A stretch of DNA of 64,000 nucleotides from Streptomyces coeruleorubidus (GCF_028885415.1 NZ_CP118527.1:6076001-6140000), one strand, 5' to 3'; shown: positions 54,908 through 63,700, counted from the first letter of the stretch. Made by a program: numbers and translations. Notes: generated by a model from the sequence alone, not told the origin.

Positions 54908-55531
54908 TTGGGCCACGGAGGGGAACCCCGGCGCGCGCAGGCGCGCGACGGGGAACTGGGCGCGGCCGTCGAGCGGGCCCAGAGCGGTGACGAGGCGGCC
55001 TTCGCGGTCGCCTACCGGATCGTGCAGCCCGGACTGCTCGGCTATCTGCGCGGACTGGTCGGGGAGGACGCGGAGGACGTGGCCTCCGAGGCCTGGCTGG
55101 AGATCGCCCGGGACCTGGGGCGGTTCAAGGGCGACGGGGCCGGGTTCCGGGGCTGGACGGCGACCATCGCCCGGCACCGGGCGCTGGATCATCTGCGCCG
55201 CCAGCGCGTACGGCCGAGGTCGTCCGCGCTGGAGCAGGACGTCCTGGACCTGCCGGGGCCGCACAGCACCCACGACCAGGCGCTGGAGGCCATGTCCACC
55301 GAGCAGGCCCTGCGGCTGGTCAGCGGCCTGCCGCAGGACCAGGCCGAGGCCGTGCTGCTCCGCGTCGTGGTGGGGCTGGACGGACCCGCCGCCGCCCGCG
55401 TCCTGGGCAAGCGGCCCGGGGCCGTACGGACAGCCGCGTACCGGGGCCTGAAACGCCTCGCCACCCGGCTGGGCGCGGAAGGTGTGACGGATGAGGCTCC
55501 CAGGACGCTGGGGGAGTCGAATGAACGATGA
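54908..55531 (+). CDS. ECF-family sigma factor (copy 1 of a paralogous pair)
   Basis: Region 2 reads YRIVQPGLLGYLRGLVGEDA, then EDVASEAWLEIARDLGRF. Region 4 reads GLPQDQAEAVLLRVVVGLDG with KRPGAVRTAAYRGLKRL. It is clearly paralogous to the sigma gene at 57102. The start is uncertain: TTG 54908 gives 207 residues and fits the paralogue. ATG 54785 in the same frame has poor codon bias before 54908. A GGAGG-preceded ATG at 54799 is in another frame. Codon bias between 54850 and 54940 is best in a third frame, so a frameshift near 54940 is possible. It is followed by a membrane partner gene. Confidence 0.78.
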   Translation: MGHGGEPRRAQARDGELGAAVERAQSGDEAAFAVAYRIVQPGLLGYLRGLVGEDAEDVASEAWLEIARDLGRFKGDGAGFRGWTATIARHRALDHLRRQRVRPRSSALEQDVLDLPGPHSTHDQALEAMSTEQALRLVSGLPQDQAEAVLLRVVVGLDGPAAARVLGKRPGAVRTAAYRGLKRLATRLGAEGVTDEAPRTLGESNER

Positions 55532-55578
55532 CGGCGGGCCGGGCGGAACTCCCGGGCCCGGTGCCCTGAACGGGGCGG

Positions 55579-56637
55579 ATGAGCGAGACGTATGGATCGG
55601 GCCCGGAACGCCGGGCCGGTCGGCCGGGCCGGCCGGGTCGTACGGACACGGCGGGCACCGTGGGACGTGTGGATCGAGCAGGGACGGAACAGAACATGGG
55701 TGAACATCAAAGCGACGGCGGATTTCCGGGCCGCCGACGTGTGCACCCTGGGTGTTCCGCGTACGGCCACCGGGCGGCGCGGGACGCCGACGGCCGGCTG
55801 CCCGGCCCTCACGGAGCCGGCCTCGACAGCCCGGGCTTCGGCTCCCGCCGCGTCCTCGACGAGGCAGAGCTGGAGGCGCTGCTCGTGGCCGCCCTCATCC
55901 GGGACCGGATCGACGCCGAGGCCGAGCAGCGGGCCGTGGCCGCGTTCCTGGCCGCCCGGGACGCCGGCGCCCATCGCGCCCGCACCCGCCGCCGGGACGA
56001 CTGGCGGTCCAAGGAGCGGCGGCATCCGGGGCGTTCGCTGAAGGCCACGCTCTCCGTGCTGCTCGCCAGTCTCACGCTGGGCGGGGTCGCGGTCGCGGCG
56101 ATCGGCTCGGTGGGCTCCACGGACGGCGCCGACGACCGCGGTCGCCCGCCCGCCCCCACGCGCTCTTCCGGTTCCTCGACGGACGGGCCCACCGGCACCG
56201 CACCCGGTTCCGCGACCGGCTCTCCCTCCGCGCGCCCGGACCGCCCCGCCCCCTCCCGGGACACCGAGGCCCACTGCCGCGCCTACGAGCAGGTCGACGG
56301 CCGGGGCTCCGCCATGGACGCGACGGCCTGGAAGCGCCTCGTCGAGGCCGCGGGCGGTGAGAGGAACGTCACGGCGTACTGCGCCAGGCAACTGGCCGAG
56401 GCCGAGGCGAAGCCCGGCGGCACCGCCAAACCGGAGAAGAGTGCGAGCGCCCCCGGATCCGCGGGCGTCGACAACCGCTCGGGCAGCGCGGACAATGGCG
56501 CCGGCAACGCGGACAACGGCGCCGGCAGCGCGGACAACGGATCGGGTGCCGCGCAGAGCGGCGGGGACGGCGCTGCCGACGGTGCCTCGTCCGGGGACAA
56601 GGGCAAGCCCGCCCAGCCCAACGACCGCCGTCCGTAG
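55579..56637 (+). CDS. Membrane partner of ECF sigma factor, copy 1
   Basis: Up to 352 residues; ATG 55696 is a shorter alternative start with slightly better spacing to GGGACGG. The cytoplasmic part (RRVLDEAELEALLVAALIRD and RARTRRRDDWRSKERRHPG) is helical. One membrane segment (LKATLSVLLASLTLGGVAVA) is followed by an external Pro/Ser/Thr region and two cysteines (EAHCRAYEQV, VTAYCARQLAEA). A repeat tail (SADNGAG, NADNGAG, SADNGSG) ends the protein. Position and architecture suggest an anti-sigma or signal receptor. The same architecture recurs at 57776. Confidence 0.7.
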   Translation: MSETYGSGPERRAGRPGRPGRTDTAGTVGRVDRAGTEQNMGEHQSDGGFPGRRRVHPGCSAYGHRAARDADGRLPGPHGAGLDSPGFGSRRVLDEAELEALLVAALIRDRIDAEAEQRAVAAFLAARDAGAHRARTRRRDDWRSKERRHPGRSLKATLSVLLASLTLGGVAVAAIGSVGSTDGADDRGRPPAPTRSSGSSTDGPTGTAPGSATGSPSARPDRPAPSRDTEAHCRAYEQVDGRGSAMDATAWKRLVEAAGGERNVTAYCARQLAEAEAKPGGTAKPEKSASAPGSAGVDNRSGSADNGAGNADNGAGSADNGSGAAQSGGDGAADGASSGDKGKPAQPNDRRP

Positions 56638-56761
56638 CAGAATTCGGCAACAGGAGCCAGAGAGCCACGTGTCCACGCCCGGCTGCACCGCCCAGGTGCC
56701 TGGCCGCACCGTCAGGGTGCCTGGCCGCATCTCCAGGATTCCGGTGGGTCCCGCCTTGGCA

Positions 56762-56803
56762 ACGGCCGGGGCCGCCACCCCCCACAGGAGAGGCCCCGGC
56801 CGT
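56762..56803 (+). terminator. Terminator after sigma/partner pair 1
   Basis: A perfect 12-bp stem: ACGGCCGGGGCC (56762-56773) pairs with GGCCCCGGCCGT (56792-56803) around an 18-base loop, 125 bases after the partner gene stop. There is no T-run, as is common in Streptomyces. Confidence 0.75.
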
Positions 56804-56969
56804 CGCGCGGCACGGGCCGCGCGGCGGCCCGTACTACCTACAGCGCCTCGGGTGCGTTTTCTGTCACACCCCACCGTGTCACGGCTTAGTTGCATCCTGG
56901 GCGGACATGGACGGGGAGTGGTTTCAGGTCGTAACGTGCCATTCGCGCCAACGCGGAGGCACCAAGACC

Positions 56970-57028
56970 ACCGCAACCACCTGCGGTCCTGCTACCGCAA
57001 CCACCTGCGGTCTTGATAACCGCAACCA
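56970..57028. repeat. Palindromic 24-bp iterons upstream of the second sigma gene
   Basis: ACCGCAACCACCTGCGGTC occurs at 56970-56988 and 56994-57012 (24-bp period), with a half copy ACCGCAACCA at 57019-57028. Each full copy has an inverted repeat CCGCA...TGCGG, so each can bind a dimeric regulator or form a small hairpin. They end 73 bases before the GTG of the sigma gene. Confidence 0.8.
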
Positions 57029-57101
57029 TCAATTGAGGAACCACGACGGCGAGAACCCGGTCCGCGAAAGCGGCGCCGGCTCAGGCGCAGAAAGGCGCGC
57101 G

Positions 57102-57776
57102 GTGCTGGGGGACGACGCGGAGCTGACCGCCGCGGTGCGTGCGGCACAGGACGGAGACGAAACCGCGTTCCGGACTGTGTACCGGGCCGTGCACCCGCGG
57201 CTGCTCGGGTATGTACGGACGCTGGTCGGCGACCCCGACGCCGAGGACGTGACGTCCGAGGCCTGGTTGCAGATCGCCCGGGACCTGGAGCGGTTCACCG
57301 GTGACGCGGACCGCTTCCGCGGCTGGGCCGCCCGTATCGCCCGCAACCGCGCGCTGGACCACATACGCATGCGCGGACGCCGCCCCGCGATCGGCGGCGA
57401 CGAGACGGAACTGACCGGCCGGGCCGCCGAGTCCGACACCGCCGACGAGGCCATCGAGGCGCTCGCCACCGACGGCACGTTCTCCCTGATCTCCCGGCTG
57501 CCGCAGGACCAGGCCGAGGCGGTCGTGCTCCGGGTGGTCGTGGGGCTCGACGCGAAGACCGCCGCGGAGACCCTCGGCAAGCGACCGGGTGCCGTCCGTA
57601 CCGCGGCCCACCGCGGCCTGAAGCGGCTCGCCGAACTGCTCGGCGACGATCCGGAGGCCGATCCGGAATCGGCCGGGGTGCTCGACGCCCTGCCGCCCCA
57701 GCGAGAACCGCGCGGCGGTGCCATGGCGTCCGCACGTGTGACGCACAGCGTCGCGCGGACGCAGAAGGATGTGTGA
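57102..57776 (+). CDS. ECF-family sigma factor (copy 2 of a paralogous pair)
   Basis: 224 residues from GTG 57102, with AAAGG upstream. Region 2 reads HPRLLGYVRTLVGDPDAEDV, then TSEAWLQIARDLERF. Region 4 reads RLPQDQAEAVVLRVVVGLDA with KRPGAVRTAAHRGLKRL. Strong resemblance to the factor at 54908, including the shared SEAWL.IARDL and LPQDQAEAV blocks. It has a C-terminal extension after region 4 (about 45 residues, rich in Pro and Arg). Palindromic iterons lie upstream. Its stop overlaps the partner gene start (TGATG). Confidence 0.88.
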   Translation: MLGDDAELTAAVRAAQDGDETAFRTVYRAVHPRLLGYVRTLVGDPDAEDVTSEAWLQIARDLERFTGDADRFRGWAARIARNRALDHIRMRGRRPAIGGDETELTGRAAESDTADEAIEALATDGTFSLISRLPQDQAEAVVLRVVVGLDAKTAAETLGKRPGAVRTAAHRGLKRLAELLGDDPEADPESAGVLDALPPQREPRGGAMASARVTHSVARTQKDV

Positions 57777-58813
57777 TGGCCGACGAGCAGTACTGGTGGC
57801 TTGACCGCGAAACGGCGGAGCGTTTGCTGAGCGGAGAGCCACTCGAAGCTGTCGACGGCGCCGCGCCGGGCGAGGCCGAACGACTTGCCGCAGCGCTCCG
57901 CGCACTGTCCGTCTCACCCCCGCCGACCAGCGAGGAACTCCCCGGTGAGGCCGCGGCGATGGCCGCCTTCCGCACGGCGCGCGCGGAACGCGCCGACACC
58001 GGAGCGGCCGCTGCGGCCGACGGCGGACAGGCCGGCACCGAGGTCGCCGACGCCGGGCTGGTCAGGATCGGAACCACGCGCGGCAGCGGCTCCGGCGACG
58101 TCCGGCGGCCTCGCCGGGTCCGTGCCGCGCGGCTCGCCCTGGCCGCCGTGCTGGCCGTCGGCATGGCCGGAGGTGCCGCCCTCGTGGCCGGAACCGGAGC
58201 CCTGAGAGCACCGCTCGGCAACGACGAGCCCCACCCCGGCTCCTCGGTCTCGGCCGCGGTCACTCCGCCCGAGCGCCCGCTGGTGTCGCCCTCGCCGAGC
58301 GACTCCGGGCAGGGCGGGGCCACGCCGGACGACGCCCCGAGCGGCGGCTCGACCGGCGGCGCCGACGACCCCGGACGGGACGCGGCAGGCGACGACCCGT
58401 CCCCGAACCCCGGCTCGGGCGACCGGGGAGACCGCCCCGGCGACAGCCGCAGGGACATCGCTTCCGCCTGCCGCGACCTGCGCGACGGCAAGCGGCTGGA
58501 CGCCGACCGCAGGCGCGCCCTGCGCGACGCGGCGGGCGGCTCCCGGGTCTGGAAGTACTGCAAGGGCGTCCTGCCCGGGGCCGGCGGCCGCTCGGGTGAG
58601 CGGCAGGACGAGGACACGGACCGGCGCGAGAGCGAGGACAGGTCCGGGAAGCAGGACCGGAAGCGGGACGAGGCCGAGCGGAAGGCCGAGAAGCGCGCCG
58701 AGAGGCGGGAAGGCGACGACGACCACGCGGACCGCGGCCGGTCCGCACGGTCTCTCGCACCGCTCCGACCTGCAGTTTCGTACTCCGTGAAAAACTCCTC
58801 GCCGAGGGTGTGA
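57776..58813 (+). CDS. Membrane partner of ECF sigma factor, copy 2
   Basis: 345 residues. A cytoplasmic head (DEQYWWLDRETAERLLSGEP, ERLAAALRALS, EAAAMAAFRTARAER) is followed by one membrane helix (ARLALAAVLAVGMAGGAALVAG) and an external Pro/Ser/Gly/Asp linker. A small domain with two cysteines follows (IASACRDLRDGK, VWKYCKGVLPG). The tail is very charged and Arg/Glu/Asp-rich (about 275-325). Same order of parts as the 55579 protein. Coupling to the sigma gene supports an anti-sigma role; no known anti-sigma motif was identified. Confidence 0.75.
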   Translation: MADEQYWWLDRETAERLLSGEPLEAVDGAAPGEAERLAAALRALSVSPPPTSEELPGEAAAMAAFRTARAERADTGAAAAADGGQAGTEVADAGLVRIGTTRGSGSGDVRRPRRVRAARLALAAVLAVGMAGGAALVAGTGALRAPLGNDEPHPGSSVSAAVTPPERPLVSPSPSDSGQGGATPDDAPSGGSTGGADDPGRDAAGDDPSPNPGSGDRGDRPGDSRRDIASACRDLRDGKRLDADRRRALRDAAGGSRVWKYCKGVLPGAGGRSGERQDEDTDRRESEDRSGKQDRKRDEAERKAEKRAERREGDDDHADRGRSARSLAPLRPAVSYSVKNSSPRV

Positions 58814-58912
58814 CGTTTTCGGCCGCCCCGGCGCAGTAATGAGTGAGCCGACTGGTCATCGGCCGTCGCACAGAGCCGGGGTTCCCCCCGTACCTACGGC
58901 TCGTGCACCTGA

Positions 58913-58949
58913 GCGCGGGCGGGACACGTTCCCCCGGTCCCGCCCGCGC
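58913..58949. terminator. Strong terminator between convergent genes
   Basis: A perfect 13-bp stem: GCGCGGGCGGGAC (58913-58925) pairs with GTCCCGCCCGCGC (58937-58949) around an 11-base loop, placed between the sigma-partner gene and the convergent L,D-transpeptidase gene. Confidence 0.85.
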
Positions 58950-58969
58950 CCCACTTCCCTTCCGCGTCC

Positions 58970-59842
58970 TCACCAGGACACGACGACCTTGTCGCCGTCG
59001 CGGACCTGCGCGTACAGCTGGGCGATCGCCCCCTCGTCCCGTACGTTGACGCAGCCGTGCGAGGCGCCCGCGTAGCCCCGGGCCGCGAAGTCGGGGGAGT
59101 AGTGCACGGCCTGGCCGCCGCTGAAGAACATCGCGTAGGGCATGGGCGAGTCGTAGAGCGTCGACACATGGTCGCGGGACTTCCAGTAGATGGAGAACAC
59201 ACCCTCCCGGGTCGGTGTGCCGCGTGAGCCGAAGCGGACCGCCATCGTCGACACGGTCCGGCCGTCGATCATCCAGCGCAGCGTCCTGCTGGTCTTGTCG
59301 ATGCACAGCACCCGCCCGGTCGTGCAGCGCGGATCGGGCGGATCGGCCGGCTGGCCGCCCATGAGGTACAGCTCCCAGGTGCCCGGCTCGCGGGTCATCC
59401 GCAGCAGCCGCTGCCAGGTGACGGTGTCGGTCCGCCCGGTGCGCGGCAGCCCCCGCTTGCCCTGGAAGCCGCTGACCGCCCGCTCCGTCGACTCGTCGTA
59501 CGTCCCGGTCGGCCCGTCGAAGAGCCAGGCGACCTGCCGCAGCCGGGCCTGGAGCTCGCGGACGTCCCGGCCGGTGTGACCGCGGGACCACAGCACGCGG
59601 GGCGGGACGGGAGCGGCGCTCGGCTTGTCGTCGCCGGGCGGGGCCGCGGGAGCGGTGCCCGGTCCGCCGCCGTCGCCGTCGGGGCTGCGGGCCGGGGACG
59701 GGGTGTCGCCGGGTAACTCGATGTGCACCGGTGAGCGGCGCTTCCCGTCGCCGTCGGGGGCCTGCACGCTGCAGCCGGCCAGCACGGCCGCCCCGGCGAC
59801 CGCCACTGCGATCGCTGCTCTCCCCATGCCCGTGGTACGCAC
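58970..59842 (-). CDS. L,D-transpeptidase lipoprotein with peptidoglycan-binding domain
   Basis: 290 residues from GTG 59842, preceded by GGAGGG. A lipoprotein signal ends in the lipobox LAGC ([17 protein letters not shown]). A Pro/Gly linker leads to a PG_binding_1 domain ([20 protein letters not shown]) and a YkuD catalytic domain with the cysteine in [13 protein letters not shown]. It should form 3-3 cross-links or tether the wall outside the membrane. ATG 59827 is an alternative start. It lies divergent from the acyl-CoA mutase gene. Confidence 0.92.
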   Translation of the reverse strand: MRTTGMGRAAIAVAVAGAAVLAGCSVQAPDGDGKRRSPVHIELPGDTPSPARSPDGDGGGPGTAPAAPPGDDKPSAAPVPPRVLWSRGHTGRDVRELQARLRQVAWLFDGPTGTYDESTERAVSGFQGKRGLPRTGRTDTVTWQRLLRMTREPGTWELYLMGGQPADPPDPRCTTGRVLCIDKTSRTLRWMIDGRTVSTMAVRFGSRGTPTREGVFSIYWKSRDHVSTLYDSPMPYAMFFSGGQAVHYSPDFAARGYAGASHGCVNVRDEGAIAQLYAQVRDGDKVVVSW

Positions 59843-59973
59843 GCGGCCCTCCGTCGTCTCACCGGTGTGCCCGGATGTCACCTGAGATGTTCCCCGGAGG
59901 TGACCCGTCGCGAACCAAGGGGCATGGTGGTGAGCGAGGTCCCTACAGTCCGTCCTGCGGGAGGCATCAGACC

Positions 59974-61554
59974 ATGACGCGCGAGTCGGAGTCGGGACTG
60001 CCCATCGAACCGGTCTACGGGCCGGACGACCTGCGGGACTGGGACCCGGCACAGAAGCTGGGGGAGCCGGGGGCGTACCCCTTCACCCGTGGCGTGTACC
60101 CGACCATGTACACCGGCCGGCCCTGGACGATGCGCCAATATGCGGGCTTCGGCACGGCCGCCGAGTCCAACGCCCGCTACCGGCAGCTGATCGCCCACGG
60201 CACGACGGGCCTGTCGGTCGCCTTCGACCTGCCCACCCAGATGGGCCACGACTCCGACGCCCCGCTCGCGCACGGCGAGGTCGGCAAGGTGGGCGTCGCC
60301 ATCGACTCGATCGACGACATGCGGGTGCTGTTCGGCGGCATCCCGCTGGACCAGGTCTCGACGTCGATGACGATCAACGCCCCCGCGGCCCTGCTGCTGC
60401 TCCTCTACCAACTGGTCGCACAGGAGCAGGGCGTCAGCGCCGACCGGCTCACCGGCACGATCCAGAACGACGTGCTGAAGGAGTACATCGCCCGCGGCAC
60501 GTACATCTTCCCGCCGAAGCCCTCGCTGCGCCTGACCGCGGACATCTTCAAGTACTGCCAGGCCGAGATCCCGAAGTGGAACACGATCTCGATCTCCGGT
60601 TACCACATGGCCGAGGCGGGCGCGAGCCCGGTGCAGGAGATCGCCTTCACCCTCGCCGACGGCATCGAGTACGTCCGCACGGCGGTGGCGGCCGGCATGG
60701 ACGTCGACGACTTCGCGCCGCGCCTGTCCTTCTTCTTCGTCGCCCGTACGACGCTCCTGGAGGAGGTCGCCAAGTTCCGCGCCGCGCGCCGGATCTGGGC
60801 GCGGGTGATGAAGGAGGAGTTCGGCGCCGAGAACCCCAAGTCGCTGATGCTGCGCTTCCACACGCAGACGGCGGGCGTCCAGCTGACGGCCCAGCAGCCG
60901 GAGGTGAACCTGGTCCGCGTCTCCGTCCAGGCCCTGGCCGCGGTCCTGGGCGGCACCCAGTCCCTGCACACCAACTCCTTCGACGAGGCGATCGCGCTGC
61001 CCACGGACAAGTCCGCGCGCCTTGCCCTGCGCACCCAGCAGGTCCTCGCCCACGAGACGGACGTGACGGCGACCGTCGACCCCTTCGCGGGCTCCTACGT
61101 CGTCGAGAGGATGACGGACGAAGTCGAGGCCGCGGCCCTCGAGCTGATGGCCGAGGTGGAGGCGCTGGGCGGCGCGGTCGACGCCATCGAGCGCGGCTTC
61201 CAGAAGAACGAGATCGAGCGCAGCGCCTACCGCATCGCCCAGCAGACCGACTCCGGCGAGCGGGTCGTGGTCGGCGTCAACCGCTTCCAGCTCGACGAGG
61301 AGGAGCCGTACGTGCCCCTGCGCGTCGACCCGGCCATCGAGGCCCGGCAGGCCGAACGCCTGGCCAGGCTCCGCGCGGAACGCGACCAGCCGGCGGTGGA
61401 CACGGCCCTGGCCGCCCTGAAGAAGACCGCCGAGGGCGAGGACAACGTCCTGTACCCGATGAAGGACGCCCTGCGCGCCCGTGCCACGGTCGGCGAGGTG
61501 TGCAACGCCCTGCGGGAGGTGTGGGGGGCGTACGTTCCGGCCGACGCGTTCTAG
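59974..61554 (+). CDS. Acyl-CoA mutase large subunit (methylmalonyl-CoA mutase family)
   Basis: A 526-residue TIM-barrel acyl-CoA mutase without a fused B12-binding domain, so it needs a separate small subunit that is not in this window. Family segments are [18 protein letters not shown] and [25 protein letters not shown] keeps the arginine that holds the methylmalonyl carboxylate in true methylmalonyl-CoA mutase, where isobutyryl-CoA mutase has glutamine. The tyrosine in [10 protein letters not shown] is also MCM-like. Substrate prediction is therefore methylmalonyl-CoA-like, with moderate certainty. ATG 59974 follows GGGAGG. Confidence 0.9.
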   Translation: MTRESESGLPIEPVYGPDDLRDWDPAQKLGEPGAYPFTRGVYPTMYTGRPWTMRQYAGFGTAAESNARYRQLIAHGTTGLSVAFDLPTQMGHDSDAPLAHGEVGKVGVAIDSIDDMRVLFGGIPLDQVSTSMTINAPAALLLLLYQLVAQEQGVSADRLTGTIQNDVLKEYIARGTYIFPPKPSLRLTADIFKYCQAEIPKWNTISISGYHMAEAGASPVQEIAFTLADGIEYVRTAVAAGMDVDDFAPRLSFFFVARTTLLEEVAKFRAARRIWARVMKEEFGAENPKSLMLRFHTQTAGVQLTAQQPEVNLVRVSVQALAAVLGGTQSLHTNSFDEAIALPTDKSARLALRTQQVLAHETDVTATVDPFAGSYVVERMTDEVEAAALELMAEVEALGGAVDAIERGFQKNEIERSAYRIAQQTDSGERVVVGVNRFQLDEEEPYVPLRVDPAIEARQAERLARLRAERDQPAVDTALAALKKTAEGEDNVLYPMKDALRARATVGEVCNALREVWGAYVPADAF

Positions 61555-61559
61555 CGTGC

Positions 61560-61576
61560 GAGTCTCTGCGAGACTC
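61560..61576. promoter_or_regulatory. Perfect inverted repeat before the LysE-family gene
   Basis: GAGTCTC-TGC-GAGACTC lies between the mutase stop (61552-61554) and the exporter ATG (61583). It may be an operator, or a small hairpin over the translation start region; the 3-base loop fits RNA as well as DNA binding. Confidence 0.45.
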
Positions 61577-61582
61577 CTGTGC

Positions 61583-62230
61583 ATGTTCGGTGTCATCGAC
61601 CTTCCCACGTATTTGGCAGGACTCGTCCTGATCGTCCTGCTCCCCGGGCCCAACTCCCTGTACGTCCTGTCCGTCGCAGCCCGGCGCGGAGTGCGGGCCG
61701 GATACACCGCGGCGGCCGGAGTCTGGTGCGGGGACACCGTGCTGATGACGCTGTCGGCGGCCGGGGTCGCGTCCCTGTTGCAGGCCAATGCCGTGCTGTT
61801 CGGGATCGTGAAGTACGCCGGGGCCGGGTATCTGACGTGGCTGGCGCTCGGGATGCTGCGGGCGGCGTGGGGGATGTGGCGGACTCGGCGGGAGAAGGCC
61901 GTCGACGCGACGCCGGACGCCGTCACCGACGAGCGGCCCTACCGCCGTGCCTTCGTCATCAGTCTCCTCAACCCCAAGGCGATCCTGTTCTTCGTCGCCT
62001 TCTTCGTGCAGTTCGTCGACCCCGGGTACGCCCACCCGGCGCTGTCGTTCGTCGTCCTCGGGGCGTTCGCGCAGCTCGCGAGCTTCCTGTACCTCAGTGC
62101 GCTGATCTTCAGCGGGACGAGGCTGGCGAGTGCCTTCCGGCGGCGTCGGCGGTTGTCCGCGGGGGCGACCTCGGCGGCGGGCGCGTTGTTCCTCGGGTTC
62201 GCGGTGAAGTTGTCCGTCGCGAGTGCGTGA
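61583..62230 (+). CDS. LysE-family amino acid exporter
   Basis: 215 residues, six membrane helices. It has the family start YLAGLVLIVLLPGPNSLYVL and the conserved GPN, AARRGVRAGYTAAAGVWCGD and FVISLLNPKAILFFVAFF segments, closest in pattern to the leucine exporter (LeuE) group. It exports neutral amino acids or homoserine-like compounds. ATG 61583 lies 28 bases after the mutase stop; no ribosome site is visible because a palindrome occupies the leader. It ends one base before the stop of the convergent monooxygenase. Confidence 0.9.
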   Translation: MFGVIDLPTYLAGLVLIVLLPGPNSLYVLSVAARRGVRAGYTAAAGVWCGDTVLMTLSAAGVASLLQANAVLFGIVKYAGAGYLTWLALGMLRAAWGMWRTRREKAVDATPDAVTDERPYRRAFVISLLNPKAILFFVAFFVQFVDPGYAHPALSFVVLGAFAQLASFLYLSALIFSGTRLASAFRRRRRLSAGATSAAGALFLGFAVKLSVASA

Positions 62231-63627
62231 CTAGAGACCGGCGCGCGCCAGGTACCGCCTCAGTCCGTCGCCCGTTTCGCCCGCCCAGCCCACATAGCCG
62301 TCCGGCCGTACCAGGAACAGGCCCTTTCCGTACGTCGCCTGCTCCGCCCCGCCGACCCCGTGCACCGACTCAGGCAGCGCCGGTGCCTTCGTCCCCACCG
62401 CCACCAGCGTCCAGTGCGGTCCCCGGAAGGCGTCGAAGAGCCGTACCCCGCCCAGCGTGCCGTCCGGGGCGCGGTCGCCGGCCCGGAGGGCGCCCGGGGC
62501 CGTACGCGTCTCCTCAGTGAGTGACGACTCCCGGTATCCCAGCGCCAGTTGGCGGGTCGCCTCGCCGCGCCGCGTCTCCCCGCGGTGGACGCTCGTCGAC
62601 AGGCCCAGCATGTCCGCGGCGATCGGGCGCCGTTCCTCCTCGTAGGTGTCGAGGAGCGACGCCGGCGCACCGCCCGTCAGCACCGTGCCCAGCTTCCACC
62701 CCAGGTTGTAGGCGTCCTGGACGCTGGTGTTGAGGCCCTGGCCGCCGGCCGGGGAGTGCACGTGCGCCGCGTCGCCGGCGAGGAGGACCCGCCCGGAGCG
62801 GAAGGGGTCCGCCAGGGCCGCCCGGGGGCGGAAGTCCGAGGCCCAGCGCACCTGGGTCACGCCCTCCGGCGTGAGGTGCGAGCGGGCGGCGACGACCTTC
62901 CTGATGCCCTCCAGGGAGAGGTCCGGGGTCGTCCCGTCCGGGAACCGTGCCACCAGCTGGAAGTCCTCCGTGCCGGCCAGCGGGCAGATCGCGAGGAAGC
63001 CGTCGCCGTCCCCGCCCGGCGGGAAGATGTGCCAGTGGTCCCGGTCCAGGCCACTGATCCGGACATCCGCCACGAGCGTCGGCTTCGGGTCGACGGTCTC
63101 GCCCGTCATGCCGATGCCGAGCAGTCGGCGTACCGTCGAGCGGCCGCCGTCCGCAGCGACGGAGTACCGGGCGGTGACAGGCTCACCGGAGGCGAACTCC
63201 GCGCGGACCCCGTCCGCGTCCTGCGTCAGGCCGACGACCTCCCGGCCGAAGGCCACCGCCCCTCCCAGCTCCGCGAGCCGTGCCCGCAGGATCTGCTGCG
63301 TGCGCCACTGCGGCACCATCCACGGCTCGGTGTACGGCGAGTCCTCGCTCGTCTCGGCCGGGTCGAACATCCGGTGCTCGCCCGCCCGCCTGCCGTCCTG
63401 CCAGATCATCCCCACCGGGTAGGGACCGCCGCCGCGCGGATCGCGCCGAGCACGCCCAGGTCGTCGAAGACCTCCATCGTGCGCGGCTGGATGCCCTTGC
63501 CGCGCGAACCGGGGAACAACACCTCCGCCCGCTCGACCACCAGCGCGGCCAGGCCACGCCGGGCGAGATCGATGCCGAGCGCCAGACCGGTCGGTCCCGC
63601 GCCCACCACCAGTACGTCCGTGTCCAT
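62231..63627 (-). pseudogene. FAD-dependent aromatic monooxygenase, one-base frameshift
   Basis: Starting at ATG 63627, the frame reads MDTDVLVVGAGPTGLALGID with the FAD motif and GSRGKGIQPRTMEVFDDLGV, then ends early. The remainder, from GGPYPVGMIWQDGRRAGEH to the stop at 62231, is in another frame. The join falls at about 63425-63434, in a GCGGCGGCGG run, where one missing base explains everything. The downstream part is otherwise intact: DG motif AADGGRSTVRR, GD motif LLAGDAAHVHSPAGGQG. The joined protein would be about 466 residues. It is divergent from tetR and probably inducible. A sequencing error in the repeat is quite possible. Confidence 0.8.
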
Positions 63628-63640
63628 GAGCCACCCTCTC

Positions 63641-63691
63641 CTTAACGCTGTTAAGTGACCTCTGCCCGAGCGTCGCCTTAACGGTGTTAAG
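63641..63691. promoter_or_regulatory. Two palindromic TetR operators in the divergent promoter
   Basis: CTTAAC-GCT-GTTAAG (63641-63655) and CTTAAC-GGT-GTTAAG (63677-63691) are perfect 6+6 palindromes 36 bp apart centre to centre. They lie between the monooxygenase start (63627) and the regulator start (63701). The second overlaps a TAAGTT box (63688-63693) that sits 7 bases before the regulator GTG, so binding would block its own promoter. Confidence 0.82.
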
Positions 63692-63700
63692 TTGTCAGGC

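Larger units (their letters stand above)
56638..57101. other. Gene-free gap between the two sigma/partner pairs
   Basis: This 464-base gap contains two direct copies of GGTGCCTGGCCGCA (56695 and 56716), a terminator hairpin (56762-56803), and the palindromic iterons at 56970-57028. A short GTG-started frame beginning near 56668 can be drawn, but it has repeat-derived codons and no ribosome site, so I do not call a gene. Confidence 0.6.

Noticed and set aside
59974..61554. Isobutyryl-CoA mutase assignment
   Set aside because: The substrate-pocket Arg of methylmalonyl-type enzymes is kept (KEYIARG); isobutyryl-type enzymes have Gln at this place.
62231..63627. Rifampicin monooxygenase (Rox)
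   Set aside because: Same fold, but the N-terminal and FAD-domain segments do not resemble what I know of Rox, so no resistance function is claimed.
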